This document shows positions 35,974 to 46,571 of a stretch of 64,000 nt of DNA, in pieces. Under the pieces are notes generated by a model. The model made no database searches and was not told the DNA's origin. It was given only the letters and a program-made list of their open reading frames with translations. Where the stretch lies: contig CACOBR010000006.1 of assembly GCA_902625475.1 (NCBI GenBank), positions 20,290 through 84,289 of the forward strand, given 5' to 3'. The number at the start of each line of letters is the position of its first letter. Position 1 is the first letter of the stretch. The translations under genes and the position numbers were made by a program. Source of the stretch: an uncultured Alphaproteobacteria bacterium. GTDB lineage: Bacteria; Pseudomonadota; Alphaproteobacteria; Rhodobacterales; Rhodobacteraceae.

Positions 35974-36429
35974 TTACTTAGTTAGTGCATCTTTAGCAAA
36001 ATTCCCAGCTTTTCCAAAATCCATTTTACCAGAATATTTTTCTTTTAAAGTATTCATTACTTTTCCCATATCTCTAAGAGACTTAGCATTCATTTCTAAA
36101 ATTAATTTATGAACTATTTCTTCAGTTTCTTCTAAATTAAGTTGCTTAGGTAAAAAAGTTTCTATTATTTTGATTTCATCAAATTCCTGTTGGGCTAGCT
36201 CCAGCCTACCTCCCTCTTCATATTGTTTTGCACTTTCTTGCCTTTGTTTAATCATTTTGCTTAATATAGAGAGTATTTCCTCATCAGTAACGCCCTCTAA
36301 ATTGTCTTCAGATCTTACTGCAATATCTCTGTCTTTTATTGCAGCATTTATAAGTCTAATGGTTGATATTTTTTGAGAATCTCTTGCTCTCATAGCATCC
36401 TTAAGTGATTTGTCTAATATATCACGCAT
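35974..36429 (-). CDS. GatB/YqeY domain protein
   Basis: The 151-residue protein begins MRDILDKSLKDAMRARD and contains STIRLINAAIKDRDIA near residue 24, KQRQESAKQYEEGGRLELAQQE near residue 77 and IIETFLPKQL near residue 108. This is the YqeY tail domain also found in the amidotransferase GatB. It has no catalytic motif; roles in tRNA-linked amidation or tRNA binding are suggested for the family. Its position divergent from carA is a common alphaproteobacterial arrangement. The 121-bp gap should hold both promoters. Confidence 0.92.
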   Translation of the reverse strand: MRDILDKSLKDAMRARDSQKISTIRLINAAIKDRDIAVRSEDNLEGVTDEEILSILSKMIKQRQESAKQYEEGGRLELAQQEFDEIKIIETFLPKQLNLEETEEIVHKLILEMNAKSLRDMGKVMNTLKEKYSGKMDFGKAGNFAKDALTK

Positions 36430-36550
36430 TAAATCCCACCATTGATTGTATTTTGATTGAAAACATAAATCCCTTACATTAAAGATACAATATAATTAAT
36501 TCAACCTATAAAATAATCCAAACGAAAATTTCTAAGTATAGAATTTAATA

Positions 36551-37681
36551 ATGTTAGAAAATAAAAATGCTTGTTTAGTTTTAGATAATGGAAAAATACT
36601 AAAAGGATTTGGATATGGTGCAACTGGTATTGCAGTTGCAGAATTATGTTTTAATACTTCAATGTCTGGATATCAAGAAATTATAAGTGATCCGTCTTAC
36701 TCTAAACAAATCATAGTATTTACCTTTCCTCATATTGGCAATGTGGGAGTTAATACTGATGATAATGAGTCTTTAAAAAACTCAGCGTGTGGCGTTATTA
36801 CTTATTTAAAACCAACAACACCTTCTAATTGGAGAAAAACTGAAACTTTAGATAACTGGTTGAAACAAAAAAATATCATTGGATTATATGGTATTGATAC
36901 CAGAAATTTAACACTCCAATTAAGAGACAAAGGAGCTATGAACGGTGTAATTTGCCATCAAGATAATTCTGATTTTGATATTAAAAAAATGACAAATTTT
37001 TTACAAGAATGGTCTGGGTTAAATGGTTTAGATCTTGCAAAAAAAGTATCATGTAAAAAGACTTATGATTGGAAAGAAGGTCATTGGTTAGCTCCAAAAA
37101 TATATAATAATAAAAAAATTACTAAAACAATTGTGGCTATTGACTTAGGAATTAAAACAAATATTCTCCGATCCTTAGCAGAATTAGGATGTGGCGTAAC
37201 AGTAGTACCTGCAACTACTTCATTTAAAGAAATTATGAATTATAAACCTGATGGTTTATTTTTATCAAATGGCCCCGGTGATCCGAAAGCGACTGGAAAA
37301 TATATCATACCAGTTTTAAAAGAGGTTATTGAAAAAACAGAGTTACCTATTTTTGGAATATGTCTTGGGCATCAAATCTTGGCATTAGCATTGGGAGCAA
37401 AAACTATTAAAATGAAAACTGGACATCATGGTGCTAATCATCCAGTACAGGATTTAAATACAGGAAAAGTAGAGATTACTGTAATGAACCATGGATTTGC
37501 AGTTGATAAAAAAACACTTCCTAAAAATGTTTTTGAAACTCATATGTCTCTTTTTGATAAAAGTAATTGCGGTATAGCAGTGAAAAATAGAAATATTTTT
37601 TCTGTACAATATCATCCGGAAGCAAGTCCTGGACCAACTGATAGCTTATACCTCTTTAAACAATTTATTAATACATTATAA
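36551..37681 (+). CDS. carA: Carbamoyl-phosphate synthase small subunit
   Basis: The 376-residue protein has the CarA N-terminal domain (TGIAVAELCFNTSMSGYQEI near residue 25) and a class I glutaminase domain with nucleophile Cys in FGICLGHQILALALGA near residue 270. SNGPGDPKA near residue 238 and QYHPEASPGP near residue 353 carry the His-Glu pair. It supplies ammonia from glutamine to CarB for carbamoyl phosphate, needed for pyrimidines and arginine. carB is not in the window. It is followed by a UbiH-type gene 51 bp downstream. Confidence 0.95.
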   Translation: MLENKNACLVLDNGKILKGFGYGATGIAVAELCFNTSMSGYQEIISDPSYSKQIIVFTFPHIGNVGVNTDDNESLKNSACGVITYLKPTTPSNWRKTETLDNWLKQKNIIGLYGIDTRNLTLQLRDKGAMNGVICHQDNSDFDIKKMTNFLQEWSGLNGLDLAKKVSCKKTYDWKEGHWLAPKIYNNKKITKTIVAIDLGIKTNILRSLAELGCGVTVVPATTSFKEIMNYKPDGLFLSNGPGDPKATGKYIIPVLKEVIEKTELPIFGICLGHQILALALGAKTIKMKTGHHGANHPVQDLNTGKVEITVMNHGFAVDKKTLPKNVFETHMSLFDKSNCGIAVKNRNIFSVQYHPEASPGPTDSLYLFKQFINTL

Positions 37682-37732
37682 TATATATAACCAAATTACA
37701 TATATCAAACTTAATATAAAAATGTTAAAAAA

Positions 37733-38938
37733 ATGAATTCAATTGAAACTGATGTAATTATATGTGGCGCTGGTATTTCTGGATTGCTAATGGCTAAATC
37801 CTTAACAAATATAGGATTAAAGGTAGCTTGTATCGAAAAATACAAAAGACAAAAAGATAATACTAGAGAAAAAGATTTACGATCTACCGCTTTACTCGAT
37901 CCTGCTATAAGTTTTTTTAAAGAGATTGGGGTATGGGAAAAATTTAAAAAATCTGCTCAACCTTTAAATTCGCTTATAATTTGTAATTTGGATCCTAAAA
38001 CTGAAGAAATTAACTCAAGTTGCGAATTCTTTGCCGAAGAACTTGGAATAAATGTCCTAGGTTATAATTTACCTAATAAAGTTATAATTGAAGAACTTCA
38101 AAAATTAATGAAATCAAGTAGGAATTTTTTTTATTTAGAAGGTGATTATGTAGAACACATAACTCCTAGGTCATTTGATGTAGTAATAAAGACAAAAGAA
38201 AAAAAACAAATTACTTCTAAACTAATTATTGCAGCAGATGGAAGACACAGTAATGTCAGAGAATTATTAAATATTAAAAAATTTAAATATGATTATAACC
38301 AACAAGCCTTCGTTTTTAACATTAAACATAAAATCAATCATGATTCTAAATCTTATGAGATATATAAATCGGAAGGACCATGTACACTTGTTCCTTTAAA
38401 TACAAGTAAATTCAATGGACATTTTTCATCTGTAGTTCTTATGCTTAAAGACACAACAAAGAATGATAAAAACTTTCTTAATAAAAAAAATTTATCTCAT
38501 TTCATTACAAAAAGAACTGGCTATATTCTTGGAGAGTGTACCGTTACAAGCGAAATAGGAAATTTCCCAATCATTACTCAAGCATCTAGTAGTTTGATCT
38601 CTGAGAGATTAATATTATTAGCTGAAACCGCTCATGTATTACCTCCAATTGGTGCACAGGGACTAAATACATCTATACATGATGTCAAAAACTTATTTAA
38701 TTTAATTGAAAAAAAATTGAAAAATAATGAAGAGATTGGCGATAATGTATTCTTAAAAGAATATGATAATTCAAGAAAGTTAAAAATAACTTCTAGGATG
38801 TTAAGTGTTCACATATTGAATAAATTGGCTATAAGTAAAAATCCTGCAATTTCAAATATTAGGAAATATGGATTAAGTTTTTTAAATGGTAATAAAATTT
38901 CAAAAAAAAATGTCATGAAATTTGGTATGTTTCAATAG
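37733..38938 (+). CDS. UbiH/UbiF-family FAD-dependent monooxygenase
   Basis: The 401-residue flavoprotein hydroxylase has the dinucleotide-binding GAGISGLLMA near residue 11, the FAD/NADPH motif IAADGRHSNVRE near residue 164, and a second FAD motif LAETAHVLPPIGAQGLNTS near residue 300. The last is typical of the alphaproteobacterial ubiquinone-hydroxylase branch, with ET replacing the usual GDA-like residues. These enzymes hydroxylate ring positions during ubiquinone synthesis, at the membrane face. Which ring carbon is modified cannot be told, as alphaproteobacterial members often differ in regioselectivity. Confidence 0.85.
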   Translation: MNSIETDVIICGAGISGLLMAKSLTNIGLKVACIEKYKRQKDNTREKDLRSTALLDPAISFFKEIGVWEKFKKSAQPLNSLIICNLDPKTEEINSSCEFFAEELGINVLGYNLPNKVIIEELQKLMKSSRNFFYLEGDYVEHITPRSFDVVIKTKEKKQITSKLIIAADGRHSNVRELLNIKKFKYDYNQQAFVFNIKHKINHDSKSYEIYKSEGPCTLVPLNTSKFNGHFSSVVLMLKDTTKNDKNFLNKKNLSHFITKRTGYILGECTVTSEIGNFPIITQASSSLISERLILLAETAHVLPPIGAQGLNTSIHDVKNLFNLIEKKLKNNEEIGDNVFLKEYDNSRKLKITSRMLSVHILNKLAISKNPAISNIRKYGLSFLNGNKISKKNVMKFGMFQ

Positions 38939-39015
38939 TCAAATAATAAAGTATTAAATTACAATTGCCATGACACTAAAATTCAACTATTAGACTCAAT
39001 TTAGATATTGTTTAA

Positions 39016-40080
<1,065 letters not shown>

Positions 40081-40132
40081 AACTTTAATAATTTTGGTTT
40101 ATGTTTAATCTTAAATTCTGGAGATTTAAAAA

Positions 40133-40489
40133 TTGGAAAACGTTTTACTTATTATTCACTTGATAATAGCTCTTATACTAATAGCAGTTGTTTTAATTCA
40201 GCGTTCAGAAGGTGGTGGTCTTGGTGTTGGTGGTGATAACAATTTTATGGCTAACAGATCAGCAACAACTGCATTAAATAAATTAACATGGATAATTGCA
40301 GTCCTTTTTTTGATAACCTCCTTGATACTTACAATAATTGCAGCAAATGAAGCAGGAAATCAGTCTATATTAGATAATAATGATATAAATGAGGTGGAAG
40401 TTGAGCAACTTAAAGAGACACCTGGGTTAGATGAACTTAAAGCCCTTCCAAAAAATGAAGAACCATCTACTCCACCAAAAGAATACTAA
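40133..40489 (+). CDS. secG: Preprotein translocase subunit SecG
   Basis: The 118-residue protein has two transmembrane helices (LLIIHLIIALILIAVVLIQ at about residues 4-22 and LTWIIAVLFLITSLILTII at about 51-69) joined by the SecG loop RSEGGGLGVGG. A hydrophilic tail with Pro-Glu follows. The start is TTG at 40133, 9 bp after a GGAG ribosome-binding site. It assists SecYE in protein export. The secG-pyrG order is widespread in alphaproteobacteria. Confidence 0.88.
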   Translation: MENVLLIIHLIIALILIAVVLIQRSEGGGLGVGGDNNFMANRSATTALNKLTWIIAVLFLITSLILTIIAANEAGNQSILDNNDINEVEVEQLKETPGLDELKALPKNEEPSTPPKEY

Positions 40490-40606
40490 TCATTAAACAT
40501 TAGATTTTTCCTATTTCTGTAGCCAAAATAAAATAATTATTTTATAATCTAAACTCGTGGTTATGATTCAAATAGTATCTTCAATTTTACTGTTCATTTT
40601 AAGAAA

Positions 40607-42256
40607 ATGACCAGGTTTATCTTTATAACTGGAGGGGTAGTTTCCTCTTTAGGAAAGGGCTTAACAACTGCTGCTTTAGGCGCCTTACTTCAAGCACGCG
40701 GATATAAAGTTAGATTAAGAAAATTAGATCCTTATCTTAATGTAGATCCAGGAACAATGTCCCCCTTTGAACATGGTGAAGTTTTTGTTACAGATGACGG
40801 TGCAGAAACTGACCTGGACCTTGGACATTATGAACGTTTTACAGGAGTAGCTGCTAAAAAAACTGACTCTATTTCATCAGGAAAAATATACTCTAATGTT
40901 TTGGATAAAGAGAGAAAAGGTGATTATTTAGGTAAAACAATTCAAGTTATACCACACGTAACTGATGAAATAAAAAAATTTATTGAAATTGGAGAAGATG
41001 AAGTTGATTTTATGTTATGTGAAATCGGAGGGACTGTTGGAGATATAGAAGGTCTACCATTCTTTGAAGCTATAAGACAATTTTCCCAAGAAAAAGGGGT
41101 AGGATCTTGTATTTTTATGCATTTAACATTGGTGCCATTTATACAAACTTCTGGTGAATTGAAAACAAAACCAACTCAACACTCTGTAAAAGAACTAAGG
41201 TCTATTGGTCTTACTCCAGATATTCTTGTTTGTAGAGCAAAGGAAAGAATACCTGAAGAAGAAAAGAAAAAATTAGCATTATTTTGCAATGTAAAGCCGG
41301 ACGCTATAATCTCTGCTTATGATTTGAAATCAATTTATGATGCGCCTTTAGCATTTCATAGAGAATTTCTAGATATTGCAGTCTTAAATGCTTTTCAAAT
41401 TAAACCTTCAAAAAAACCTGATTTATCCATTTGGAAAGATGTTTCTAAAAATATTAATTTTCCAGAAGGCGAAGTTAGGATTGCAATTGTAGGAAAATAT
41501 ACCAAACTAGGAGATGCATATAAATCAATTGCTGAAGCTCTGACGCATGGGGGTATTGCAAACAATACAAAAGTGGTAGCTGAATGGATAGACTCCGAAA
41601 TTTTTGAAAAAGAAAATACAGCAACTTATTTACAAAATTTTAGTGCTATCCTTGTTCCTGGTGGGTTTGGAGAACGAGGAGCAGAGGGTAAAATTATGGC
41701 TGCAAAATTTGCTAGAGAAAAAAAGGTGCCATTCTTTGGTATTTGCCTCGGAATGCAAATGGCAGTTATTGAAGCAATACGAAATTTAGGAAAAATTAAG
41801 AATGCCAATTCTGAAGAGTTTCACTTCCCTTATTCTGATGTTAAAAAAGACATAGTACCAATAATTTTTCATTTAGAAAAATGGATAGATAAAGGAAAAA
41901 TTGTTACCAGAAAAGTTACCGATTATAAGGGTGGTACTATGCGTTTAGGAGCCTATGATGCTATACTCAAATCAAATTCAAAAGTCAGTAAAATTTATAA
42001 TGCACCTTCTATTTCAGAGAGACACAGACACCGATTTGAAGTAGATATAAACTATAAAGAGATTTTGGAAAAAAATGGATTTATTTTTTCTGGGGTTTCA
42101 CCAGACGGTTTGTTACCAGAAATTATTGAAATTTCTGATCATCCATGGTTCATAGGAGTTCAATTTCATCCAGAATTAAAATCAAAACCATTTTCTCCCC
42201 ATCCCCTGTTCGCAGATTTTATTAAAGCAGCACTTATGCAGTCTAGATTAGTTTAA
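40607..42256 (+). CDS. pyrG: CTP synthase
   Basis: The 549-residue enzyme starts [19 protein letters not shown] and has the amidoligase domain with [20 protein letters not shown]. The C-terminal glutaminase has the nucleophile Cys in [12 protein letters not shown] near residue 380, [10 protein letters not shown] near residue 351, and [10 protein letters not shown] near residue 519 with His and Glu. It converts UTP to CTP with ATP and glutamine. It is preceded by secG and followed, 12 bp away, by a TerB-like gene. Confidence 0.97.
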   Translation: MTRFIFITGGVVSSLGKGLTTAALGALLQARGYKVRLRKLDPYLNVDPGTMSPFEHGEVFVTDDGAETDLDLGHYERFTGVAAKKTDSISSGKIYSNVLDKERKGDYLGKTIQVIPHVTDEIKKFIEIGEDEVDFMLCEIGGTVGDIEGLPFFEAIRQFSQEKGVGSCIFMHLTLVPFIQTSGELKTKPTQHSVKELRSIGLTPDILVCRAKERIPEEEKKKLALFCNVKPDAIISAYDLKSIYDAPLAFHREFLDIAVLNAFQIKPSKKPDLSIWKDVSKNINFPEGEVRIAIVGKYTKLGDAYKSIAEALTHGGIANNTKVVAEWIDSEIFEKENTATYLQNFSAILVPGGFGERGAEGKIMAAKFAREKKVPFFGICLGMQMAVIEAIRNLGKIKNANSEEFHFPYSDVKKDIVPIIFHLEKWIDKGKIVTRKVTDYKGGTMRLGAYDAILKSNSKVSKIYNAPSISERHRHRFEVDINYKEILEKNGFIFSGVSPDGLLPEIIEISDHPWFIGVQFHPELKSKPFSPHPLFADFIKAALMQSRLV

Positions 42257-42268
42257 ACGAGGTTTATA

Positions 42269-42703
42269 ATGTGGAATAAATTAAAAGAAATCTTTACGGC
42301 AGAAAAAAAAGTTGAAGATATAACTTCAGATAATGCAATAGCAACAATTTTAGTCAGAGCTGCAAAAACAGACAATGAGTACACAGAGTCTGAGCAAACA
42401 CTTATAGACAATTTATTATCAAATCAATTAAATATTACTTTAGAAAAAGCTCGTATCTTAAGAATAAAGGGAGAAGATTTAGAAGCTGAAATTAATGACA
42501 ATGTTCAACTTACTAGGATTATAAAACAGGATATTCCATATGAAGAAAGAGAAATGTTAATTGAACAATTATGGAGTGTTGTTTTAGATGATGATTATAG
42601 AACTCCGGAGGAAAATAAATTTATGAGGGTATTAACACATCTTTTTGGTATAAGCGATGTTAATAGTGCAAAGGCAAGATCAAAGGTTCTAGCCAAAAAA
42701 TAA
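42269..42703 (+). CDS. TerB-family protein
   Basis: The 144-residue all-helical acidic protein has the TerB domain pattern: AIATILVRAAKTDNEYTESE near residue 24 and REMLIEQLWSVVLDDDYRTPEENKFMRVL near residue 92, with paired acidic residues that can bind metal in relatives. It is best described as a TerB tellurite-resistance-domain protein of unknown role. It is 12 bp after pyrG and 25 bp before purL, so it may be co-transcribed with them. No other ter genes occur here, so tellurite resistance is not implied. Confidence 0.8.
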   Translation: MWNKLKEIFTAEKKVEDITSDNAIATILVRAAKTDNEYTESEQTLIDNLLSNQLNITLEKARILRIKGEDLEAEINDNVQLTRIIKQDIPYEEREMLIEQLWSVVLDDDYRTPEENKFMRVLTHLFGISDVNSAKARSKVLAKK

Positions 42704-42728
42704 GAACTAAATGATTTAGAGAAAAATC

Positions 42729-44912
42729 TTGAACTTTTCAACAATAAAAATTACTAAGAATTTAATCAAAATACATGGTATTAATGATAAAGAATATAAA
42801 GTTATAATTGATCTCATAGGAAGAGAACCCAGTATCACAGAACTTGGTATATTCTCAGCAATGTGGAATGAACACTGCTCCTATAAATCCACAAAAAAAT
42901 GGTTAAAAACACTTCCTGTTAATGGGCCGCAGGTAATATGTGGTCCAGGTGAAAACGCAGGAATTATAGATATTGAGGATGGCGACGCTCTAGTTTTCAA
43001 AATAGAAAGCCACAATCACCCTTCATTTATTGATCCCTTTCAAGGCGCCGCTACAGGTGTTGGAGGAATTTTAAGGGATATATTTACAATGGGAGCTAGA
43101 CCAATAGTTACTATGAATGCTCTAAGTTTTGGAACAAAAAAAAATAAGGCCAAAGAGCTTTTATCGGGTGTTGTTAAAGGGATAGGAAGCTATGGAAATA
43201 GTTTTGGAGTTCCTAATTTAGGAGGAGAATTAAGATTTGATCCATCTTATGACGGTAATTGCCTAGTAAATGTTTTTGCAGCAGGTATCGTTAAAAAAGA
43301 TAGTATTTTTTATTCTGGAGCAACTGGACCCGATCTACCTTTAGTTTATCTAGGAGCCAAAACAGGTAGAGACGGAATAGGTGGCGCCACAATGGCTTCT
43401 AATGAATTCAATAGTAAAAAGGAAAAAGAGCGACCAACAGTTCAAATAGGAGACCCTTTTATGGAAAAATGCCTGTTAGAAGCTTGTTTGGAACTTATGA
43501 ATAATGGAGCAGTAATTTCTATACAAGATATGGGAGCAGCTGGACTTACTTGTTCAGCTGTTGAAATGGCTGGGAAAGGAAATTTAGGTGTATATCTGGA
43601 GCTAGACAAAGTCCCTACAAGAGAAACTGACATGCACGCATATGAAATGATGTTATCAGAAAGTCAAGAAAGAATGCTTATGACTCTTGCTCCTGGAAAA
43701 GAAAAAATTGCTAGAGAAATTTTTCAAAAATGGGATTTAGATTTTTCAATAATTGGAAAAACAATATTTGAAGATAGATTTAAAGTTTATCATAAAGGGA
43801 AAATAGAAGCAGATTTACCACTATTAGCCCTATCAAATAATTCACCTGAATACGATAGGAATTGGAAAATTATAAATAAGATTTCCACTTTACCTACTTT
43901 CAACTCTTCTACTGTTAATCCAATGGAAGCTCTTAAAATATTATTAGCTAGTCCAAATCATTGTTCAAAAAAAGTAATTTGGGAACAATATGATCATATG
44001 GTTTTATCTAATACAATTTTACCACCAGGAGCCAATGCTGGGATTGTAAAAATAGATAATTCGGAAAAAGCAATTGCTTGTACTTTAGACTGTAACCCAA
44101 GATATTGTGAACAAAATCCTATATTGGGTGGGATTCAAGCAGTAACTGAAACTTTTCGTAATCTAGTCATTTCAGGGGCAAAGCCATTAGCTATAACAAA
44201 CAATTTAAATTTTGGTAATCCTGAGAAATCAGAAATAATGGGTCAAATTGTTGGCTGCATAAAAGGAATTTCTAAGGCATCAAAAGAATTGAACATGCCT
44301 GTAGTATCTGGAAATGTAAGCCTTTACAATGAAACCAATGGTTGTCCAATTTTACCCACTCCTACAATTGGAGGAGTAGGTATAATAAAAAATTTAAAAG
44401 AAATTATTAAAATAAAAGCTAGGGTAGGTGATTGTTTACTTTTAATTGGGGAAAATCCTGATAACCTTGGTCAATCTGCTTTTTTTCGAGAGGTTTTAAA
44501 AATAACTGCAGAGAAAGCGGGCCCTGTACCTAAAATCGATTTTCAAAATGAAAGAAAAATCTCTGAATTTATTTTTGAAATAAATAATAGAGAACTTATT
44601 GTAGGTGGTCATGATGTTTCAGATGGTGGAATTTTACTTGCTACCTCTGAAATATGTATTCTTAACAATGTTGGTTTTATTTTTAATACAGATGACATAA
44701 ATTGGCTTTTCGGAGAAAATCAAGGACTATATTTGATAGTCTGCAAAAAAAATAATGTAGAAACTATCTTAAAGATGGCTCGATTTAATAGCATTTCTTT
44801 ACAAAAATTAGGTTATTTTAATGATGGAATATTTAAAGTTGGTAAACAAACGTCTAAAATCGATGAACTAAAAACTATTTTTTATAATGGACTAGATGAT
44901 TTAGTAAATTAG
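42729..44912 (+). CDS. purL: Phosphoribosylformylglycinamidine synthase subunit PurL
   Basis: The 727-residue protein is a small-type PurL. It has LIGREPSITELGIFSAMWNEHCSYKS near residue 29 (catalytic His near residue 48), GPGENAG near residue 72, KIESHNHPS near residue 90 with GGILRDIFTMGARP near residue 112, and SGNVSLYNET near residue 530. It makes formylglycinamidine ribonucleotide in purine synthesis, with PurQ and PurS, which are not adjacent. The start is a TTG at 42729 and fits the usual N-terminal length. It precedes bolA and grxD, the common alphaproteobacterial order. Confidence 0.96.
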   Translation: MNFSTIKITKNLIKIHGINDKEYKVIIDLIGREPSITELGIFSAMWNEHCSYKSTKKWLKTLPVNGPQVICGPGENAGIIDIEDGDALVFKIESHNHPSFIDPFQGAATGVGGILRDIFTMGARPIVTMNALSFGTKKNKAKELLSGVVKGIGSYGNSFGVPNLGGELRFDPSYDGNCLVNVFAAGIVKKDSIFYSGATGPDLPLVYLGAKTGRDGIGGATMASNEFNSKKEKERPTVQIGDPFMEKCLLEACLELMNNGAVISIQDMGAAGLTCSAVEMAGKGNLGVYLELDKVPTRETDMHAYEMMLSESQERMLMTLAPGKEKIAREIFQKWDLDFSIIGKTIFEDRFKVYHKGKIEADLPLLALSNNSPEYDRNWKIINKISTLPTFNSSTVNPMEALKILLASPNHCSKKVIWEQYDHMVLSNTILPPGANAGIVKIDNSEKAIACTLDCNPRYCEQNPILGGIQAVTETFRNLVISGAKPLAITNNLNFGNPEKSEIMGQIVGCIKGISKASKELNMPVVSGNVSLYNETNGCPILPTPTIGGVGIIKNLKEIIKIKARVGDCLLLIGENPDNLGQSAFFREVLKITAEKAGPVPKIDFQNERKISEFIFEINNRELIVGGHDVSDGGILLATSEICILNNVGFIFNTDDINWLFGENQGLYLIVCKKNNVETILKMARFNSISLQKLGYFNDGIFKVGKQTSKIDELKTIFYNGLDDLVN

Positions 44913-44929
44913 ATTATATATTAGATATC

Positions 44930-44943
44930 AGTCTATATAGACT
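44930..44943. promoter_or_regulatory. Perfect 14-bp palindrome upstream of bolA-grxD
   Basis: AGTCTATATAGACT at 44930-44943 reads identically on both strands. It lies between the purL stop and the bolA ATG (44972), about 28 bp upstream of that start. The position and symmetry suit an operator for a dimeric regulator, and bolA-grxD are linked to iron-sulfur homeostasis in the family. No regulator is identified, and AT-rich DNA yields chance palindromes. Confidence 0.4.
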
Positions 44944-44971
44944 TACATGTTAATGAAAAGTAGAAAATACA

Positions 44972-45226
44972 ATGGCAATTGATGGTATCGAAATTGAAAA
45001 ACTATTACATGATGCATTTCCAACTGCAACAATTCAGGTTGAAGATTTAGCAGGAGATAAAAACCATTATTCAGCTGTTATAACAGCTTATGAATTTAAG
45101 GGCTTAACCAGAGTTAAGCAACATCAATTAGTGTATGCAGCTCTTAAAGGGAAAATGGATGGCCCAAACAGTGCACTCCATGCACTTGCACTTACTACTA
45201 AAATACCGGAGGAAAAAAATGAATGA
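44972..45226 (+). CDS. bolA: BolA-family protein
   Basis: The 84-residue protein has the BolA fold: IEKLLHDAFPTATIQVEDL at the N-terminus, the central HYSAVITAYEF segment with conserved His and the helix-turn-helix-like RVKQHQLVYAALKGKM near residue 49. BolA proteins bind [2Fe-2S] clusters together with monothiol glutaredoxins and help iron-sulfur trafficking. Its stop overlaps the start of such a glutaredoxin gene by 8 bp, so the two are translationally coupled, consistent with a protein complex. Confidence 0.92.
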   Translation: MAIDGIEIEKLLHDAFPTATIQVEDLAGDKNHYSAVITAYEFKGLTRVKQHQLVYAALKGKMDGPNSALHALALTTKIPEEKNE

Positions 45227-45584
45227 AGTAATCAATAATATAAAAAATGAAATTTCAGAAAATGATGTTGTTTTATACATGAAAGGAACTTCCTCGATGC
45301 CACAATGTGGCTTTTCGAGTAGAGTGGCTGGTGTTTTAAATTACCTAGAAGTAGTTTATAAAGACGTAAATGTATTAGAAAATGAGGATTTAAGAGAGGG
45401 AATAAAGAGTTTTTCAGAATGGCCAACTATACCTCAACTTTATATCAAAGGTGAATTTGTTGGGGGATGCGATATTATTACTGAGATGGCTATGTCTGGA
45501 GAATTAGACGAGCTTTTAGAAAAAAATAAGATCAGTTATAGTTCAGAGGCTGCAACAAAAATAAGGGAAGCTAATAAAGGTTAG
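45219..45584 (+). CDS. grxD: Monothiol glutaredoxin (Grx4/GrxD type)
   Basis: The 121-residue protein starts MNEVINNIKN at 45219, after a GGAGG ribosome-binding site. A longer reading frame from 45135 would add residues that come from inside bolA in another frame. It has the monothiol active site CGFS at residues 30-33, VLYMKGTSSMPQ before it, WPTIPQLYIKGEFVGGCDI near residue 68 (cis-Pro and GSH-binding GG), and length typical of single-domain Grx4. It binds and transfers [2Fe-2S] clusters with BolA. It ends 10 bp from the convergent zapA gene. Confidence 0.93.
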   Translation: MNEVINNIKNEISENDVVLYMKGTSSMPQCGFSSRVAGVLNYLEVVYKDVNVLENEDLREGIKSFSEWPTIPQLYIKGEFVGGCDIITEMAMSGELDELLEKNKISYSSEAATKIREANKG

Positions 45585-45593
45585 TTTTTTTAA

Positions 45594-46088
45594 TTAAAAT
45601 AGTTCTTTCTGGTCAGTTTCTACCTTTTTTATATCACTACTATTGTTTCTATTTTCGTTTTCTTTAAAATCAGCACTGTCTTTTTCTAATAGAGTTTTTA
45701 ATTTTTCAAGAATGGAACCTAGAATTTTAATTACTGAGGTCTCATCAATATAAGGTTTAGTTATATCTAATTTTTCTTTTTTTTGAATTTCATGATTTGA
45801 ATTAGTTAATTCTTGAATTTGATTTTTTAAAGTTGAAGAAGCTGTATTGATTTCTAAAATTTCTTTGTTTTTTGTTAATAATTCCTTTTCAATAGTTTTT
45901 AAACGGCCACTAACCATCAAACCAGCCATAAGTAAAAGTTTTACATCAGGAACTTTTCCAATAGCATTAATCATATTTTTAGCTTCTTTATTTAATTCCT
46001 CTGATGCAGCTAGAACATCTGTTTCTTCTCCAGGATTACAGGCTATTGCATATTTTCTTCCACCTACATTTATTTCTACTTCAGACAT
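45594..46088 (-). CDS. zapA: Cell division protein ZapA
   Basis: The 164-residue protein starts MSEVEINVGGRKYAIAC, with the ZapA N-terminal globular domain motif near residues 1-45 (GEETDVLAASEELNKEAKNM) and a C-terminal coiled coil. It is longer than the usual about 110 residues, with an extra acidic tail. ZapA cross-links FtsZ filaments at the division site. Its start overlaps by 8 bp the upstream coiled-coil gene, which is expected in alphaproteobacteria. Confidence 0.88.
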   Translation of the reverse strand: MSEVEINVGGRKYAIACNPGEETDVLAASEELNKEAKNMINAIGKVPDVKLLLMAGLMVSGRLKTIEKELLTKNKEILEINTASSTLKNQIQELTNSNHEIQKKEKLDITKPYIDETSVIKILGSILEKLKTLLEKDSADFKENENRNNSSDIKKVETDQKELF

Positions 46089-46344
46089 TTTCCTCTCCCA
46101 AAACAGAATTCAATTCCTCCAAAATCCTATTCAAATTATCAAGATCTTTTTGATGTTCATTTTTGAGTAGATTCATCTTTTCTTTCAAAAGTAAATTTTC
46201 TTTTTCTAATTTACTTATTTCTTTTGTATCTATTTCTTTCGAAATATTTAAATCAACATTACCTGAATTAAATTTGGACAATGTCACTTCAATCTTTGAG
46301 ATTGTATCATAGATATTGTTTTCTAAATCTTTAATCTCATTCAT
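46081..46344 (-). CDS. Small coiled-coil protein upstream of zapA (DUF4164-like)
   Basis: The ORF encodes 87 residues from the ATG at 46344, which follows an AAGGAC ribosome-binding-like site; an upstream ATG would give 100 residues. The protein is almost entirely heptad-like (EISKLEKENLLLKEKMNLLKNEHQKDLD), a coiled coil with no enzyme motif. Its position directly before zapA, with 8-bp overlap, matches the small coiled-coil proteins found there in alphaproteobacteria. A role in division is inferred from context. Confidence 0.7.
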   Translation of the reverse strand: MNEIKDLENNIYDTISKIEVTLSKFNSGNVDLNISKEIDTKEISKLEKENLLLKEKMNLLKNEHQKDLDNLNRILEELNSVLGEENV

Positions 46345-46571
46345 TTTTTTGTCCTTATAATTTAAATTATTCATTAAACTCAAATTTGATCAATTATATT
46401 TATAGTTTTATTATAATAACAACAAATAATTTTTTTTTTTGAAAACTTCATGAATTTATTCTTAAAGAATTTTTTTTAAGAAGTCAGGTAAAAACTATTG
46501 TCAACAAATTTTATAAGATATATCTAATTAACGTGACAATATTGCACGCAACTAAAAATATTGGAAATTGA

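Noticed and set aside
46384..46571. 6S RNA or tRNA gene in the AT-rich gap before tkt
   Set aside because: I saw no tRNA-like arms or 6S-like conserved stem; only an AT-rich inverted repeat (TTCTTAAA/TTTAAGAA), which is weak evidence in this composition.
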